The translations under genes and the position numbers were made by a program. A stretch of 64,000 nucleotides of DNA from an uncultured Legionellales bacterium. Lineage in GTDB: Bacteria > Pseudomonadota > Gammaproteobacteria > UBA1113. Location of the stretch: assembly GCA_945957175.1 (NCBI GenBank), contig CAMFJL010000002.1, positions 1-64,000 of the forward strand. Reading direction: 5' to 3'. The notes beneath the pieces are model-generated. The model was not told the DNA's origin and did not search any database. It was given only the letters and a program-made list of their open reading frames with translations. The stretch's first letter is position 1. Every line of letters starts with the position of its first letter. This document shows positions 18,691 to 27,799 of this stretch, in pieces.

Positions 18691-19491
18691 ATGGATTTTC
18701 GCTATCTGCGAGTCTGTCTTGATAAAGCGCCGGTGGCATATCTTTATCTGCAAAGACCCGAGTTACACAACGCTTTTGACGATACTATGATAGCGGAATT
18801 AACTCAGGCGCTTGATTATCTTGCAACGCAATCTGAGTTACGAGTACTTGTGCTTGCTGCAGACGGCCGTTCTTTCTGCGCTGGCGCCGATCTTAACTGG
18901 ATGCAACGCATGGTTGATTACAGTCTTGATGAAAATCGTCAAGATGCATCGGCCATGGCGCTCATGTATCATAAACTCGCCCATTTTCCGCTACCAACCA
19001 TTGCCATGGTCCAAGGTTCTGCATTTGGCGGAGGCGTTGGTTTAGTGGTTGCTTGTGATCTTGTCATTGCAAGTGACAATGTTCAGTTTTGCTTATCTGA
19101 AGTCAAGCTTGGCATTATCCCTGCAGTTATTTGCCCTTATTTGATTAAAACGCTCGGTATGCACAGTACAAAGCGCTATGCACTCACGGCGGAAGCCTTT
19201 ACCGCCGCCGAAGCTAAACGACTAGGTTTAGTTCACCATGTCGTTGCGCGTGAAGATTTAGCGACCCAAACGCATGCGCTATGCCAACAATTGTTGCAAA
19301 ATGGACCTGAAGCACTTAAAGCAATTAAGCAATTGATCTGGCAAATCACTGACCTGCACGATGAATCCCCTATTAATCAGGCGAGTATTGAAGCGATTGC
19401 CCAAATTCGCGTATCATCCGAAGGCCAACAGGGACTTCGAACTTTTCTTGCAAAAGAGAAAGCACCTTGGCTTAAGCCCCCATCGCATTAA
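18691..19491 (+). CDS. liuC: Enoyl-CoA hydratase family protein, probable methylglutaconyl-CoA hydratase
   Basis: A 266-aa crotonase-fold protein. The oxyanion-hole segments are SFCAGADLNWMQRM and VQGSAFGGGVGLVVACD. The acidic residue of the second half lies in LSEVKLGIIPA. The GADLNWM motif is typical of LiuC, which hydrates 3-methylglutaconyl-CoA to HMG-CoA in leucine degradation, and the next gene, 20 bp downstream, is the matching carboxylase alpha subunit. It begins 16 bp after rne with a good GAGGAG-like site, so it may be partly read from the rne transcript. Other crotonases share the fold, so specificity rests on context. Confidence 0.82.
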   Translation: MDFRYLRVCLDKAPVAYLYLQRPELHNAFDDTMIAELTQALDYLATQSELRVLVLAADGRSFCAGADLNWMQRMVDYSLDENRQDASAMALMYHKLAHFPLPTIAMVQGSAFGGGVGLVVACDLVIASDNVQFCLSEVKLGIIPAVICPYLIKTLGMHSTKRYALTAEAFTAAEAKRLGLVHHVVAREDLATQTHALCQQLLQNGPEALKAIKQLIWQITDLHDESPINQASIEAIAQIRVSSEGQQGLRTFLAKEKAPWLKPPSH

Positions 19492-19511
19492 CATGTGACG
19501 AAGGATATTGT

Positions 19512-21521
19512 ATGTTATCTGTTTATCGTAAATTACTGATCGCCAATCGTGGCGAGATTGCTTGTCGAATCATTCAGACGGCTAAACGCCTTGGCATACT
19601 TACTGTGGCAGTCTACTCTGCTGCCGATGAACACGCACTTCATACACGCATGGCTGATGAAGCTTATTATCTTGGTCCAGCACCAAGTCGTGACAGTTAT
19701 CTCAATATCGATAACATACTTGCTATTGCAAAATTGTCTGGTGCCACTGCCATTCACCCGGGCTATGGATTTCTTGCAGAAAATGCTGATTTTGCCGAAG
19801 CCTGCGTACAAGCGGGATTTATTTTTATAGGGCCACCCGCCCAAGCTATTCGAACCATGGGTAGCAAAAGCGCCGCAAAATCTGCATTAACACCCTTAGC
19901 TATCCCTATGCTTCCTGGTTATCACGGCGCTGATCAAAACGTCAAAACCTTAGAAAAGCACGCCTTATCTATTGGCTTTCCTTTGCTTATCAAAGCAGCA
20001 GCTGGCGGTGGTGGTCGTGGCATGCGCTTGGTAACAGAAAAAACTCACTTACATGAAGCCATCGAAAGCGCCAAACGCGAAGCATTGGCAGCTTTTGGCG
20101 ATGACACTTTATTACTTGAAAAATACTTAGAAAAGCCAAGGCACATTGAAATTCAATTATTTGCAGACAGCTTAGGTCAAGCAGTGTATCTATTTGAACG
20201 TGACTGCTCTATCCAGCGACGCCATCAAAAAATTGTCGAAGAGGCGCCAGCTGTTGGCCTTCCTCGTGAGCTTGTTGCACGCATGGGAGACGCATCGGTT
20301 CTTATCGCGAAAACGATTGGCTATGAAGGTGCTGGCACCATCGAGTTTTTAGTGGATGAACAACAACAGTTTTTCTTCATGGAAATGAATACCCGGCTTC
20401 AAGTCGAACATCCGGTGACAGAATACATCACCGGACTCGATTTAGTGGAATGGCAATTACGTGTTGCGGCTGGTGAACCTCTGCCCTGTAAGCAAGATGC
20501 CTTGCAATGCCGTGGTCATGCGATTGAAGTGCGCCTTTGCGCCGAAGATCCTTACGAGCAATTCACGCCAGCAAGTGGCATGCTTAGCTTTGTTGGCCTG
20601 CCAACACCTCAAGCTTGGCTGCGTGTAGATACCGGTTTTGGTACAGGCGACACCATTAGTCGTTACTATGACTCCATGATAGCTAAACTTATTGTCTTTG
20701 GTGAGACCAGAGAACAAGCAGTGGTACGCTTACAACAAGCGTTAACGCAATACCATATTGCAGGTCTTGCCACCAATCGCGACTTACTTCTTGCTATCAG
20801 TAAAACTCAAGCATACCGCAACGGTGATTTATCCACACGATTTATCACAGATAATCCAGGGTTATTGCAAAAGCCTGAAGTCCCTGATTGCTTCGTTGCC
20901 ATTGCCGCAAGTTATTGGTTGTATCGCGAAAAGCCCCTTGTTCATGGTGACAAGCACTCACCATGGAGCCTTGGTCAGAATTGGCAACAAACCCTACCCG
21001 CAACACAACGATTACGTTTAAAAACAGCTGAAAAAATTGTTCACACGACGCTTACATCGACAAGTACGGGTTTAGATGTCAGCATAGAAAATACACCACC
21101 CTACCACATTCACCTGACCTTAATCCAAATGCAAGTGTTTGGGATGACCACAGTCACTGACTGGGACATTGCGGTTGACGGTAAACAACAGCATTATCAG
21201 TTGGTTGAAACCCGTGGGCGAATTGATATTTTTACAGCCGATGTACACCACACTGTCCATACATACCCGGCGAGCACGGAAACTGTGCTAAGTGAAAGTG
21301 AAACGGCTTTACATGCGCCTATGCCCGCAGCTGTTATCGCTATTCCGGTCCAACTTGAGCAAACCGTTAAACAGGGTGAGCCACTCATGGTACTTGAAGC
21401 CATGAAAATGGAACATACCATTGTGGCGCCCTTTGCAGGTACCATTACTGCCATTTATTACCATATTGGCAATATCGTACAAGAGGGCAACAAGCTAGTT
21501 GAGCTTGAACCCACGGTTTAA
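19512..21521 (+). CDS. liuD: Methylcrotonyl-CoA carboxylase biotin-containing (alpha) subunit
   Basis: Carboxylates its own biotin with ATP and bicarbonate for transfer to 3-methylcrotonyl-CoA in leucine catabolism. The 669-aa sequence has the biotin carboxylase N-domain (KLLIANRGEIACRIIQTAKR), the ATP-grasp glycine loop KAAAGGGGRGMR, the EMNTRLQVEHPVTE segment and a C-terminal biotinyl domain with EAMKME, biotin attached at K632. Length and domain order match MccA/LiuD rather than acetyl-CoA carboxylase AccC (about 450 aa). The beta subunit (liuB) and isovaleryl-CoA dehydrogenase (liuA), normally adjacent, are not in the window. Acyl-CoA specificity is set by the missing beta subunit, so propionyl- or geranyl-CoA carboxylase is possible though less likely next to liuC. 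Confidence 0.87.
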   Translation: MLSVYRKLLIANRGEIACRIIQTAKRLGILTVAVYSAADEHALHTRMADEAYYLGPAPSRDSYLNIDNILAIAKLSGATAIHPGYGFLAENADFAEACVQAGFIFIGPPAQAIRTMGSKSAAKSALTPLAIPMLPGYHGADQNVKTLEKHALSIGFPLLIKAAAGGGGRGMRLVTEKTHLHEAIESAKREALAAFGDDTLLLEKYLEKPRHIEIQLFADSLGQAVYLFERDCSIQRRHQKIVEEAPAVGLPRELVARMGDASVLIAKTIGYEGAGTIEFLVDEQQQFFFMEMNTRLQVEHPVTEYITGLDLVEWQLRVAAGEPLPCKQDALQCRGHAIEVRLCAEDPYEQFTPASGMLSFVGLPTPQAWLRVDTGFGTGDTISRYYDSMIAKLIVFGETREQAVVRLQQALTQYHIAGLATNRDLLLAISKTQAYRNGDLSTRFITDNPGLLQKPEVPDCFVAIAASYWLYREKPLVHGDKHSPWSLGQNWQQTLPATQRLRLKTAEKIVHTTLTSTSTGLDVSIENTPPYHIHLTLIQMQVFGMTTVTDWDIAVDGKQQHYQLVETRGRIDIFTADVHHTVHTYPASTETVLSESETALHAPMPAAVIAIPVQLEQTVKQGEPLMVLEAMKMEHTIVAPFAGTITAIYYHIGNIVQEGNKLVELEPTV

Positions 21522-21548
21522 TTTACACGATGATGATACTTTGAGATA

Positions 21549-21569
21549 ACTCAGGCTCGGGGCCTGAGT
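21549..21569 (+). terminator. Hairpin terminator after liuCD
   Basis: ACTCAGGC (21549-21556) pairs perfectly with GCCTGAGT (21562-21569) around a five-base loop. The downstream sequence is T-rich but interrupted (GTTGTGATGTTTT), so it is a moderate terminator between convergent genes. Confidence 0.55.
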
Positions 21570-21581
21570 CGTTGTGATGTT

Positions 21582-22331
21582 TTAATTTGCAGCAGGCTGA
21601 GTAGGCGCTACTGTTGTGGCAACTGGCGCAGGTACGGCAGGCTGGGCTGGGGCTACTGTTGCAGCAGCTGGCGCAGACGCAGCAGATTGGGTGGGCGCTA
21701 CCGTTGCAGCGGCTGGCTCAGCAGGTTCTGCATTTAATACTTGCGTTTGGGTATTAATAAATTGCTCAAGTTGACTAGCAACTATTGACGCAGGCGGATT
21801 ATCTGAAGGATAAAGCATAGCATACTGCACGCCGGCCATATCATAAGGCCCAGAATAATAACACATCGCTACCATTTCATGACGCTGATTGACATGGTAA
21901 TCAATGGTTGTACATGCTTTTTGATAATCTTTATACTGTTGCGTTGTCGTGTCGATGATTTTCACATCACTGGCATCTTGAGAAAATCGTTGCTGCATAT
22001 ATTGAATAAAATTACTTGCAGTGAGTTTTTTATTGACAAAACTATTCGTTGTAACAATCTTCGTCCAATGCGTTGCTGTTTCATTTGCAGGAATAAACTC
22101 AGCCATCGCAAATTCGGGAATACTCGTTTGGTTGGGTAATGCCTGAAAATCTTTAGGCATCGAAACAGCTAAAGCAATTTTGGGATTTTGTGCGGCATTG
22201 ATAGGCAAAATAATCGATAGTTGACTATTTTCCGCCAACGCAGGCAACGCAAGCGATATCATCAATGCTGGCATCAGCACACTTAGCATGGATTTAGAAC
22301 GGCTTAGGTTTACGAACTTAGACATAGACAT
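21582..22331 (-). CDS. Secreted protein of unknown function with Ala/Pro repeat tail
   Basis: A 249-aa protein I do not recognise. Residues about 1-33 form a signal peptide (basic start, hydrophobic MLSVLMPALMISLALPALA, cleavage before ENSQ). Residues 34-195 look like one compact periplasmic domain with two nearby cysteines (ACTTID, AMCYYSG). The last 50 residues are three near-repeats of a TVAPxQPA-type unit, Ala/Pro/Thr-rich, resembling a flexible wall-spanning linker. The repeat is visible at DNA level (GTAGGCGCTACTGTTG-like units near 21600, 21650 and 21695). Two alternative start Met lie within 15 residues. It converges with liuD. Confidence 0.7.
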   Translation of the reverse strand: MSMSKFVNLSRSKSMLSVLMPALMISLALPALAENSQLSIILPINAAQNPKIALAVSMPKDFQALPNQTSIPEFAMAEFIPANETATHWTKIVTTNSFVNKKLTASNFIQYMQQRFSQDASDVKIIDTTTQQYKDYQKACTTIDYHVNQRHEMVAMCYYSGPYDMAGVQYAMLYPSDNPPASIVASQLEQFINTQTQVLNAEPAEPAAATVAPTQSAASAPAAATVAPAQPAVPAPVATTVAPTQPAAN

Positions 22332-22421
22332 GTACTCCCTGTATCAATGAAGAATCATCGATTGTGACTATACACTTTGTCAACGGTTTTGTCATCGCTG
22401 CCCGATGATTTTCAGCTTAAC

Positions 22422-22441
22422 GGGCACGGCACGCCGTGCCC
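22422..22441. repeat. Palindromic dispersed repeat, family C
   Basis: GGGCACGGC and GCCGTGCCC form a perfect 9-bp stem with a two-base centre. Related units lie at 52933-52953 and 53007-53026. It is 17 bases from the helicase stop codon and could serve as its 3' hairpin. Confidence 0.6.
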
Positions 22442-22458
22442 AGGTACCTTAGATATGT

Positions 22459-23763
22459 TTAGCTGTCTAATGCTAGCAAGGCCCTATCACCAAACTGCTG
22501 CTTGACTAAAGCTGCAACAATTTGAATCGGATCAGCCTGAGCAAGTAGATGCTTAGCAAGATGAATATGACCTTCGTGGCAATCATTAACCTGCGCTAAA
22601 ACCTGCGATTGCATTTTTTCAAGCTGAATCCGACGAATGACCTTGATGGAAGGCACATCCATGCGTCTAATATCCGCTTTAACAATACGCTGAATAAACT
22701 GCAAATTTCTAAAATCGCGTCGCGACACCAAGGTAATCGCCGTACCTTTCTGCCCAGCACGCCCCGTACGACCAACGCGATGTACATAGGTTTCTGGCGT
22801 ATTTGGCAGGGAAAAATTAACAACATGCGTTAATTCTTTCACATCTAAACCACGCGCAGCCACATCTGTTGCAACCAGTATCATGATATTGCGTTTACGA
22901 AACTGTTGTAATATGCGCTCACGCTCTGATTGTTTAAAATCACCATGAATCCCAGCCGAAGCGTAGCCTGCCTTATGTAGCGCCATATTAACGCTATCGA
23001 CTTCCATTTTGGTACGACAAAAGATAACGCCATAAAAATCAGTTGCAGCATCAATCAGTTTCGTCAACACTTGGACTTTTTCAGGTTCTTTAATATCAAC
23101 ATACCATTGTTCTGTTAAGCTCTCGGTATGCAGTTCTGCTTTCATACGAATATAGAATGGGTCTTTAGCGTAACGCTGAACCATACGTTCAAGTGATTTA
23201 GGGAGGGTCGCAGAGAATAAGAGTAATTGTCGATTGGGCGGTGTTTGAATCAGTATTTTCTCAACGTCTTCAGAAAAACCCATATTGAGCATTTCATCTG
23301 CTTCATCAAGCACCAAAAACCGAGTACGACTTAAATCAAGGGTTCTGCGATCAAGATGATCGATAATACGCCCTGGCGTACCCACGACAATATCGACAGG
23401 ACCTTTTAAGGCACGCAATTGCTCACGCATCCCTTGACCGCCATATACCGGCGCTATAATAAGCTTTTTATTGCCGCGCAGAGATTCGATTTCTTTACAT
23501 ACTTGCAAAGCAAGCTCTCGTGTGGGCGCAAGCACAATGGCTTGCGGTTTGCCATTGGGTACAATGCGCTCGATAAGCGGTAAAGCAAACGCTGCAGTTT
23601 TACCCGTACCTGTTTGGGCTTGGCCAAAAATATCACCTTGATTGCTCAATAAACGTGGAATCACGGCGGCTTGAATAGGGGTAGGTTTGGTAAATCCTTT
23701 AGCGGTAAGCGCGGATACCAGGGCCGGGCTAAGACCTAGCTCAGCGAAGGCAGATGTTGTCAT
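22459..23763 (-). CDS. DEAD-box ATP-dependent RNA helicase
   Basis: Unwinds RNA duplexes, probably in ribosome assembly or mRNA turnover. From the ATG at 23763 the protein is 434 aa; an ATG seven codons upstream (23784) is possible. All helicase motifs are present: Q motif (FTKPTPIQAAVIP), I AQTGTGKT, Ia PTRELALQ, II VLDEADEML, III FSATLP and VI HRVGRTGRAG. The C-terminal extension (about 60 residues) is short, without the RNA-binding domain of full-length DeaD/CsdA, so the family member is not resolved (DeaD-like core or RhlE class). It is divergent from the HMG-CoA lyase gene. Confidence 0.93.
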   Translation of the reverse strand: MTTSAFAELGLSPALVSALTAKGFTKPTPIQAAVIPRLLSNQGDIFGQAQTGTGKTAAFALPLIERIVPNGKPQAIVLAPTRELALQVCKEIESLRGNKKLIIAPVYGGQGMREQLRALKGPVDIVVGTPGRIIDHLDRRTLDLSRTRFLVLDEADEMLNMGFSEDVEKILIQTPPNRQLLLFSATLPKSLERMVQRYAKDPFYIRMKAELHTESLTEQWYVDIKEPEKVQVLTKLIDAATDFYGVIFCRTKMEVDSVNMALHKAGYASAGIHGDFKQSERERILQQFRKRNIMILVATDVAARGLDVKELTHVVNFSLPNTPETYVHRVGRTGRAGQKGTAITLVSRRDFRNLQFIQRIVKADIRRMDVPSIKVIRRIQLEKMQSQVLAQVNDCHEGHIHLAKHLLAQADPIQIVAALVKQQFGDRALLALDS

Positions 23764-23862
23764 AGTATGTTTCTTCTTTAGCAAACCATTATGGTATCAT
23801 AGAATGGATAAACTGTCTATTGTTTTGCCATATTTACGCACATCGTACTTGAGGATGTTTTT

Positions 23863-24771
23863 ATGAGTGCCTACCCTACCCATGTTCGTCTGGTCGAAGT
23901 CGGTCCTCGCGATGGTTTACAAAATGAAGCACGCATTTTACCCCTTGAGACTAAGCTTGAATTGATAACGCGCTTAGCGCAAGCAGGTCTGAGTACCATT
24001 GAAACAACCAGTTTTGTTTCACCTAAAAAAATACCACAAATGGCCGATGCGACAGCACTTTTTACCCAACTTAGACGAAAACCCGATGTCAGCTATCCTG
24101 TGCTAGTACCTAATCTCCAGGGATTGGATGCTGCAATCGCTGCAGGCGTCCAGGATATTTGCTTATTTACTGCCGTATCTGAGCGCTTTTGCGAACGTAA
24201 TATTCATTGTTCTATCGCTGAAAGCATTCAGCGCTTTAAGGCTATCATGACACATAAGCCTAAAGATGTGCGGGTCCGGGGTTATATTTCTTGTGTCATT
24301 GCCTGTCCTTATGAGGGACCTGAAGCGCCCGAAAAAACGCTAGCATTGACAGAGCAGCTGCTTGCGCTTGGCTGTTATGAAGTATCCCTGGGTGATACGA
24401 TTGGTGTTGGTACACCAGGCCAAGTAGCACCCTTATTAGATACGCTGCTTGCCCGCATCCCATCAAAAAAATTAGCCGTTCATTTCCATGATACTTACGG
24501 ACAAGCGCTTGCAAATATTTTGCGTTCGATTTCTTATGGTATAAGCACTGTAGATAGTAGTGTCGGTGGCCTGGGTGGTTGCCCTTACGCGGATGGCGCA
24601 ACAGGCAATGTCGCAACAGAAGACGTGGTTTACATGTTACATGGCATGGGTATCGACACTGGCGTTGATCTTAAACAACTGATCGATATCAGCTGGTTTA
24701 TCAATCAAGCCCTTGGGCGTGTGCCGCGCAGCAAAACCGCCATTGCCCTCGCACCGAAAGACGTACCCTAA
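23863..24771 (+). CDS. mvaB: Hydroxymethylglutaryl-CoA lyase
   Basis: Cleaves HMG-CoA to acetyl-CoA and acetoacetate, the last step of leucine degradation (LiuE). The 302-aa sequence begins with EVGPRDGLQNEARILP and carries the family signature GGLGGCPYADGATGNVATED with the catalytic Cys, plus the metal-binding HFHDTYGQA. A strong ribosome-binding site (TTGAGGATG) lies upstream. It works with liuC and liuD 2.3 kb upstream, from which it is separated by two minus-strand genes, so the pathway is split. Confidence 0.95.
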   Translation: MSAYPTHVRLVEVGPRDGLQNEARILPLETKLELITRLAQAGLSTIETTSFVSPKKIPQMADATALFTQLRRKPDVSYPVLVPNLQGLDAAIAAGVQDICLFTAVSERFCERNIHCSIAESIQRFKAIMTHKPKDVRVRGYISCVIACPYEGPEAPEKTLALTEQLLALGCYEVSLGDTIGVGTPGQVAPLLDTLLARIPSKKLAVHFHDTYGQALANILRSISYGISTVDSSVGGLGGCPYADGATGNVATEDVVYMLHGMGIDTGVDLKQLIDISWFINQALGRVPRSKTAIALAPKDVP

Positions 24772-24782
24772 GGAAAGGTTCG

Positions 24783-25706
24783 TTAGTGTGAAAGGGATTC
24801 GTAAACCCTTTTCACAGCATCAAGCTCTCGATACACTCTTAAAAAGGCTGGTTCAATTTGGCTCAAATCGACAATGTCACCAACCTGATCATGTAAGGCC
24901 TTAATCGCAGCTTTAAGCTGTGGTACGCCGCAATAGCTAGCACCACCTTTTAATCGATGCAGCGTATCGCGTACAGCATCCACATTATTGGACTGATAGG
25001 CTTGTACTAATGCTGCTCGCTCTTCCGGAAAATCGTGTATTAACCGACCAATGAGCTCCAAAGCAAGATCTTTGTCGCCACCGCTGATGGCTTTTGCTTG
25101 CTCCAAATCAATCACGGCCTGTGAATCGCCCAGGTAAACCCCACCACCAATATTGGCATTCAGGTTAAACGCATAAACATCAATGACCGCCTTTGCACTT
25201 TCCTGCGTCAGTGGTTTAACCAGGTAGAGATCAAAGCCATGCTGCTCTGCTATTAAGGTACGACCCTTATCGTTATCCGCTGTCAAGGCGATGAATGGGG
25301 TATGATAATTAGGGCCTAAAGCATCTTTTTTGACCATATCAATGATCTCAAGGCCAGTACCGTCCGGTAATTTCATATCACAGAAAATAATATCAAAGGC
25401 TTGTTGCATCAGGACAAGGTGCGCTTCAGCAACCGTCTTAGCCACGGTAACACTGCAAGGTATTTGACTCAATGTGCCATTTACGCCCATCAGCGCCAAC
25501 TCGTCGTCCTCAATCAAGAGCAACCGTGGAGCCTGTCGCGATGAGGACACTGTATCCGACGTCGTTGCCTCGTTATGCGAAAGTGCCTCAGCGACCGTTT
25601 TCATCTCTTGTAACGCATCTCGCAGCCTCGCAAGCTCGAGCTCTTGTGAGCGCACTAGACCGTTGAGCTTTTCAACTAAGGCTCGATCGTTAAATCCGTT
25701 CTCCAT
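24783..25706 (-). CDS. Receiver-Hpt two-domain phosphorelay protein
   Basis: A 307-aa cytoplasmic signalling protein with no kinase, membrane or DNA-binding part. Residues 1-45 form a probable coiled coil rich in Glu, Leu and Arg. A receiver domain follows (about 60-180) with the acidic pocket IEDDE, phospho-acceptor D110 in IIFCDMKLPDG and the conserved Lys in LVKPL (K164). The C-terminal Hpt domain (about 205-305) has phospho-accepting H250 in TLHRLKGGASYCG. The order REC-Hpt is that of the C-terminal half of hybrid kinases such as BarA/LetS, but here it is free-standing, so it should relay phosphate between a hybrid kinase and a response regulator encoded elsewhere. A regulatory target cannot be inferred. 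Confidence 0.9.
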   Translation of the reverse strand: MENGFNDRALVEKLNGLVRSQELELARLRDALQEMKTVAEALSHNEATTSDTVSSSRQAPRLLLIEDDELALMGVNGTLSQIPCSVTVAKTVAEAHLVLMQQAFDIIFCDMKLPDGTGLEIIDMVKKDALGPNYHTPFIALTADNDKGRTLIAEQHGFDLYLVKPLTQESAKAVIDVYAFNLNANIGGGVYLGDSQAVIDLEQAKAISGGDKDLALELIGRLIHDFPEERAALVQAYQSNNVDAVRDTLHRLKGGASYCGVPQLKAAIKALHDQVGDIVDLSQIEPAFLRVYRELDAVKRVYESLSH

Positions 25707-25780
25707 AAATCACCCGTGTTGGTTAAAAATACGACACACTGTCTGATTATAGACACTTTTTAAAATTATGCCAATTTCTG

Positions 25781-25809
25781 TTGACTACCCGAGCTAAATC
25801 TACTAGAGT
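25781..25809 (+). promoter_or_regulatory. Candidate sigma-70 promoter of potABCD
   Basis: TTGACT (25781-25786) and TAGAGT (25804-25809) are 17 bp apart and end 32 bp before the potA start. The -35 box matches at five of six positions, the -10 box at four. Confidence 0.45.
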
Positions 25810-25841
25810 TCTGCATCCAAGCTGGTCGGGGGCATTCCATT

Positions 25842-26939
25842 ATGCAAGAGAAAGTCATCGTCGAATTACACGGCGTTTCTAAAAATTATCACAATCAAAC
25901 CGTACTACAAAACATTGACTTAACTGTCAATGACGGAGAGTTTTTAACCTTGCTTGGTCCTTCCGGCTGTGGCAAAACAACCATACTAAGGCTGATCTCT
26001 GGTTTTGAAGAACCGTCTAGGGGAAGTATCTCCATTAACGGTCAAAAAGTTAACGGTGTAGCCCCACATCTTCGCCACGTACATACCGTGTTTCAAAGCT
26101 ATGCTTTGTTTCCTCATATGAGTGTCTTTGAGAATGTTGCGTTTGGCCTACGCTGCCAGGGAGCACATAAATCCGAGATTTCTGACCGGGTCATGGCGGC
26201 CTTGAAAATGGTCAAACTGGAGCAGTTTGCTTTTCGCAAACCAGTCCAACTCAGTGGTGGACAACAACAGCGTGTGGCCATTGCACGGGCAGTGGTTAAT
26301 CGCCCACTGGTATTATTGCTGGATGAACCCTTAAGTGCACTTGATTATCGCTTACGTAAAACCATGCAGCTCGAGCTGAAACAGTTACAAAGACAGTTGG
26401 GTATAGCCTTTATTTTTGTCACGCATGACCAGGAAGAAGCTTTATCTATGTCAGATAGAGTCGTCGTCATGGAAGAAGGTACCATACAACAAATGGGAAG
26501 CCCGCGTGAAGTTTACGAAGAACCTTCGAACCTGAATGTCGCCAAATTTATCGGTGAAGTGAATATTTTTAGTGTTACTGTTTTAGCGACTGAAGGTAAA
26601 ACGCTGACAGTCAATATTGAGGGTTCAGAGCATACTTATACGAATAAACGTGACTTTGTTGTCGGCGATGAAGTGAATATCTTATTAAGACCCGAAGATA
26701 TTCGCGTATATGATAATACAGAAGTCACTGACACCCAAGATATGCTTCCTGGTATTGTTGAAGAAGTCATTTATAAGGGCAGTACCGTTGATCTCATGAT
26801 ACGATTAAGCACGGGTAAACTTTTGCATGCAACTGAGTTCTTCAATGAAGACGATGATAGCCTCGTCTACACCATTGGCGAACGCATTTGGGTACAATGG
26901 GTCCCTGGCTGGGAAGTTATTTTGCCTGAAGGGGTGTAA
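25842..26939 (+). CDS. potA: Spermidine/putrescine import ATPase PotA
   Basis: ATPase of the polyamine importer, acting on the inner face of the membrane with PotB and PotC. The 365-aa sequence has Walker A GPSGCGKTT (residues 39-47), signature LSGGQQQRVAIARA, Walker B LLLLDEPLSALD and the switch His in VTHDQEEAL. A C-terminal TOBE regulatory domain (about 280-360) includes NILLRPEDIRVYD. It heads a four-gene plus-strand operon with a 2-bp gap to potB. Confidence 0.95.
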   Translation: MQEKVIVELHGVSKNYHNQTVLQNIDLTVNDGEFLTLLGPSGCGKTTILRLISGFEEPSRGSISINGQKVNGVAPHLRHVHTVFQSYALFPHMSVFENVAFGLRCQGAHKSEISDRVMAALKMVKLEQFAFRKPVQLSGGQQQRVAIARAVVNRPLVLLLDEPLSALDYRLRKTMQLELKQLQRQLGIAFIFVTHDQEEALSMSDRVVVMEEGTIQQMGSPREVYEEPSNLNVAKFIGEVNIFSVTVLATEGKTLTVNIEGSEHTYTNKRDFVVGDEVNILLRPEDIRVYDNTEVTDTQDMLPGIVEEVIYKGSTVDLMIRLSTGKLLHATEFFNEDDDSLVYTIGERIWVQWVPGWEVILPEGV

Positions 26940-26941
26940 TC

Positions 26942-27799
26942 ATGAAGTCAGATGCGTGGTTCCGCTATTTCGCCATTGGCTCAACCTGGTTTTGGTTGGG
27001 CGTTTTCTCTTTGCTTGCATTTTTACTCATGCTACTCGCAAGCATCATGCGTCAAGATCAAGCACACATACTCTATTTGCCATTTACCTTTAATAATTAT
27101 GTGCTTAGCTTTAGTCCTATATATCTCACTATTTTTTTACGTTCGTTTTATTTAGCTGGATTCTGCACTTTTTTATGTCTAGTCTTAGCCTACCCTTTTG
27201 CTTTTTTAATCGCACGTGCTGAAAAAAATCGGCGCGAGATCATGATGCTTCTACTCATTATTCCATTCTGGACTAGCTCACTTATTCGAAGCTATGCTAT
27301 GGTATCACTCATAAAAACAAAGGGTATTATCAATACCTTACTGTTAACATTGGGCATTATTCATCAACCCATGCAACTTTTGTATACCAATACAGCGGTC
27401 ATGATAGGGCTTGTTTATAATCTACTGCCATTCATGATTTTACCTTTATACGCCAACATCGAAAGACTCGATATGCGTTTAGTGGAAGCTGCCAGAGATT
27501 TAGGTGCAAATCGACTTACTATTTTAAAACGCATTATTATCCCACTGACCATGCCTGGGATTGTTGCTGGTTGCATTTTAGTCTTACTGCCCGCAATGAC
27601 TTTATTTTACATTCCCGACTTATTAGGCGGCGCCAAGTCCATGTTATTGGGTAATCTTATCCAATATCAATTTTTGACTGCGCATAATTGGCCGCAAGGT
27701 GCGGCGATTAGCATGGTATTAACATTGCTCATGGGACTTATGCTGATTGCCCACAAGTTGCTAAGTCATGGTAAAGATAGCAATGAGGATTTTGTATGA
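26942..27799 (+). CDS. potB: Spermidine/putrescine permease PotB
   Basis: Inner-membrane permease half of the polyamine importer, 285 aa with about six hydrophobic segments. The cytoplasmic EAA loop that contacts PotA is seen as EAARDLGANRLTILKRIIIP. It starts 2 bp after potA and overlaps potC by 4 bp (ATGA at 27796-27799), so the two permeases are translated together. Confidence 0.94.
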   Translation: MKSDAWFRYFAIGSTWFWLGVFSLLAFLLMLLASIMRQDQAHILYLPFTFNNYVLSFSPIYLTIFLRSFYLAGFCTFLCLVLAYPFAFLIARAEKNRREIMMLLLIIPFWTSSLIRSYAMVSLIKTKGIINTLLLTLGIIHQPMQLLYTNTAVMIGLVYNLLPFMILPLYANIERLDMRLVEAARDLGANRLTILKRIIIPLTMPGIVAGCILVLLPAMTLFYIPDLLGGAKSMLLGNLIQYQFLTAHNWPQGAAISMVLTLLMGLMLIAHKLLSHGKDSNEDFV

